DNA from: Mesorhizobium sp. B1-1-8
Lineage (GTDB): Bacteria > Pseudomonadota > Alphaproteobacteria > Rhizobiales > Rhizobiaceae
Direction of reading: 5' to 3'
DNA: 64,000 nucleotides
NCBI RefSeq assembly: GCF_006442795.2
Contig: NZ_CP083956.1
Coordinates: 1,302,001-1,366,000, forward strand
Position 1 is the first letter of the stretch. Each line of letters opens with the position of its first letter. The notes beneath the pieces were generated by a model. That model had not been told where the DNA came from, made no database searches, and worked only from the letters and a program-made list of their open reading frames with translations. The position numbers and the translations under genes were made by a program. This document shows, in pieces, positions 62,050 through 64,000 of this stretch.

Positions 62050-64000
62050 GTGGTGAGTGCATCGCCAGCCGTTGAAAGGCCTTTTCCCATCCCGGACGAG
62101 CCCGGGATGGATCGCAAGGTGCTGGCGGGGCTCCTGCTCGAAATCGCCCATGACCTGCGGCCGGAGCTCCGCGCCGAGCGGAACGGCATCCACGCCAGCG
62201 ATCTGCGGCTGGAGCAGCTCAGGACGCTGCTGGTCGGCCGCGAGATCGAGGTGCTGTCGCGGCTGCAGGACGTGCTGGAGGATCCCGAAAAGCTGGCGGC
62301 AGCGGTTGGCCGCGTCCTGCCGACCGCCATTGCCGAGGCAACCGCCGATCCTCGGCTCGGACAGGTCCTGGCGCCTGCCATGGAGAAGGCCACGGAGCGT
62401 TCGATCCGCAACAATCCGCGAACGCTCGTCGACATCCTTTATCCAGTGATCGTGCCGACGATCGGCAAGTCGATCCGCGAGACGATCGCCGCGACCTTCC
62501 AGTCGCTCAATCAGACATTGAAATACAGCCTCACCTGGCGCGGGCTCAAATGGCGCTGGGAAGCCTGGCGCACCGGCGTTTCCTTCGCCGAGGTCGTGCT
62601 CAAGCACTCGCTCGTCTATCAGGTCGAGCATGTCTTTCTGATCCACGGCCATACCGGGCTGCTGATCTGCCACGCCGCGGCCGAGAATGCGGCCAGCCAG
62701 GATCCGCAACTGGTCTCCTCGATGCTGGTCGCCATCCAGGATTTCGTGCGCGATTCCTTCGGCGCGGAGAAGCAAGGGCTTGACGCAGCGCGGCTGGGGG
62801 AACTCAGGCTGTGGTGCGAACCGGGCCCGTTCGCCATGCTGGTGGCGGTGATCCGCGGCGATCCGCCGGAGCAATTGTACGAAACGCTGCGCCATGCGCT
62901 GTCCCGCATCCACGCCGAGCGCCACCAGGCGCTGGAAAGCTTCGACGGCGACAGCGACGGTTTCGCCGAGGTCGAGGCCGAATTGCGCCAATGTGTGGCG
63001 CTGCGGCAGCCGGCGCCACCACGGGCCAATTTCAGCCGGGTGATGATCGTGGCCTGGCTGGCGGTGGTGCTGATGCTGGCAGGAGCGTTCATCTCCCGAT
63101 CCTGGGATCGCGATCGGCTCTGGCAGACCTATATCGCGCAATTGCAGGCCGAGCCCGGCATCGTCGTCACCGAAGCGGGCCGGCGCGACGGCAAATATGT
63201 GGTTTCCGGTCTGCGCGACCCGCTGGCGCCTGATCCGCAAATGGTGTTGCGCCAGATCGGGATCGATTCGCAAAGTGTCATCAGCCGGTGGGCGCCATAC
63301 GAAGCCATGCAGCCGCAATTCGTCCTGGCGCGGCTCCAGGCATCCCTCGATCCGCCACCGACGGTGGGGCTCGCGCTCGAGGGCGACCGCATTGTCGCGC
63401 ATGGATCGGCTTCGACGGCATGGCTCGAGCGTGCGCGCGAGGCCGCCCGGATGTTGCCGACAGGCGCGCTTGTCTTCGATGTCTCCCAGCTGCATGACAC
63501 CGAAGAAGCGGGGGCGCGGCTCTGGGCAGGCTACGTCCGCTGGCTTCGCGCCGAACCCGGTGTCGTCATCACCGAGACGGGCCGGCGCGACGGCAAGTAC
63601 TTCATCACCGGCCTGCGCGACCCGCTCGCTGTCGATCCGGAATTGCTGCTCAGCGAGGCAAAGGTCGATCCTGCCCAGGTGGTCAGCCGCTGGTCCCCCT
63701 ATCAGGCGCTGGATCCGCAATTCGTCCTGAAGCGGCTGCAGGCCTCGCTCGACCTGCCGCCGACCGTGACGCTCAGGGTCGACGACGGCCGTATCGTTGC
63801 GGAAGGATCGGCCTCGCCGCGTTGGCTCGAGCGTGCGCGTCTGGCTGGCCGCATGCTGCCGTCGGGTCCCTCCGTTCTTGATCTCAGTGCGGTGCGTGAT
63901 CTGTACGAGGGGGCGATCGGCGATCTGCGCGATAAAATCCAGGCTCGCAGCATCCACTTCGATGCCGGTGGCTCGTTGCCGGGGGCGGGCCAGGACGCAG
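62050..64000 (+). CDS. Large membrane protein with periplasmic tandem repeats, OmpA-type end expected (3' partial)
   Basis: An uninterrupted frame of 650 codons that leaves the window. Residues 1-325 form a cytoplasmic domain (IRNNPRTLVDILYPVIVPTIGKSI region near 118-140; LVYQVEHVFLIHGHTGLLI near 192-211). One membrane helix follows (VMIVAWLAVVLMLAGAFI, about 332-350). Then come two tandem periplasmic repeats of 135 residues (about 356-490 and 491-625), each with EPG(I/V)V(V/I)TExGRRDGKY, PFVLxRLQASLD-like and SASxxWLERAR segments, resembling BON-type folds. The last residues (SIHFDAGGSLPG) look like the start of an OmpA peptidoglycan-binding domain. Start is GTG 62050 or 62053, or ATG 62107. 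Confidence 0.82.
   Translation, partial: MVSASPAVERPFPIPDEPGMDRKVLAGLLLEIAHDLRPELRAERNGIHASDLRLEQLRTLLVGREIEVLSRLQDVLEDPEKLAAAVGRVLPTAIAEATADPRLGQVLAPAMEKATERSIRNNPRTLVDILYPVIVPTIGKSIRETIAATFQSLNQTLKYSLTWRGLKWRWEAWRTGVSFAEVVLKHSLVYQVEHVFLIHGHTGLLICHAAAENAASQDPQLVSSMLVAIQDFVRDSFGAEKQGLDAARLGELRLWCEPGPFAMLVAVIRGDPPEQLYETLRHALSRIHAERHQALESFDGDSDGFAEVEAELRQCVALRQPAPPRANFSRVMIVAWLAVVLMLAGAFISRSWDRDRLWQTYIAQLQAEPGIVVTEAGRRDGKYVVSGLRDPLAPDPQMVLRQIGIDSQSVISRWAPYEAMQPQFVLARLQASLDPPPTVGLALEGDRIVAHGSASTAWLERAREAARMLPTGALVFDVSQLHDTEEAGARLWAGYVRWLRAEPGVVITETGRRDGKYFITGLRDPLAVDPELLLSEAKVDPAQVVSRWSPYQALDPQFVLKRLQASLDLPPTVTLRVDDGRIVAEGSASPRWLERARLAGRMLPSGPSVLDLSAVRDLYEGAIGDLRDKIQARSIHFDAGGSLPGAGQDA

Noticed and set aside
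61612..63957. Minus-strand open frame of 781 codons
   Set aside because: Antisense to the coiled-coil and OmpA-like genes. The plus frame from 62050 has repeats, a membrane helix and no stop.

Overview
The window is chromosomal DNA of a GC-rich alphaproteobacterium of the Hyphomicrobiales (Rhizobiales), most like Mesorhizobium or a close Phyllobacteriaceae relative. This rests on the PhyR-NepR-EcfG general stress system, several HWE-type histidine kinases, the pstSCAB-phoU-phoB order, a ROK-regulated xylFHG-type operon, a dmeRF-type metal operon and interspersed REP-like palindromes of the kind common in rhizobia. No rRNA, tRNA, CRISPR, transposase, nod or nif gene was found. The genus is inferred from protein and motif recognition, not from a search.

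Layout. 0-7.4 kb: end of a hybrid histidine kinase, then a Pho-box-controlled pstS-pstC-pstA-pstB-phoU-phoB operon. 7.4-12.3 kb: ROK repressor divergent from a xylose-type ABC transporter. 12.4-24.5 kb: a general stress response (GSR) island with phyR, nepR and ecfG, three HWE kinases, a single-domain response regulator, a Crp/Fnr regulator and small envelope genes. Eight exact GGAAC-N16-CGTT promoters, the EcfG-type consensus, lie between 15.9 and 23.1 kb in front of these genes. 24.5-31.7 kb: sulfatase-type hydrolase, ring-cleaving dioxygenase plus hydrolase, dipeptidase, amine oxidase. 31.7-36.9 kb: hybrid kinase, OmpR-type regulator, a divergent regulator with a degenerate receiver, small membrane proteins and an L,D-transpeptidase. 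37-42.1 kb: RND efflux pump with TetR regulator. 42.2-47.9 kb: Pit phosphate carrier, CorA/ZntB-type transporter, patatin, acetoacetate decarboxylase and 3-hydroxybutyrate dehydrogenase. 48-55.2 kb: a metal and chromate resistance cluster (dmeR-dmeF-type pair, NicO-type exporter, DUF1259 protein, ChrB-like domain protein, superoxide dismutase-rhodanese fusion, chrB, chrA). 55.8-57.2 kb: a second ECF sigma with a membrane anti-sigma. 57.3-60.7 kb: an Aas-type LplT-PlsC-acyl-ACP synthetase fusion. 60.8-64 kb: a small ORF behind an array of phased palindromes, then a coiled-coil protein and a large membrane protein with periplasmic repeats that runs off the end.

How it works together. High-affinity (Pst) and low-affinity (Pit) phosphate uptake are both present, with the PhoB regulator in the operon it probably controls. 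The GSR island looks self-regulated: phyR and nepR-ecfG diverge from back-to-back EcfG-type promoters, and the same promoter architecture precedes the nearby DUF1328, Crp/Fnr, ElaB-like, diacylglycerol-kinase-like and PRC-barrel genes. The chromate cluster pairs export (ChrA) and sensing (ChrB) with a superoxide dismutase that carries a sulfurtransferase domain. The main leads are the density and uniformity of the EcfG-type promoters, the phased palindromes at 61.05-61.12 kb, the superoxide dismutase-rhodanese fusion, the inverted tandem-repeat hairpin at 24.5 kb that forms the end of one coding region, and the two-gene envelope system at the right edge.
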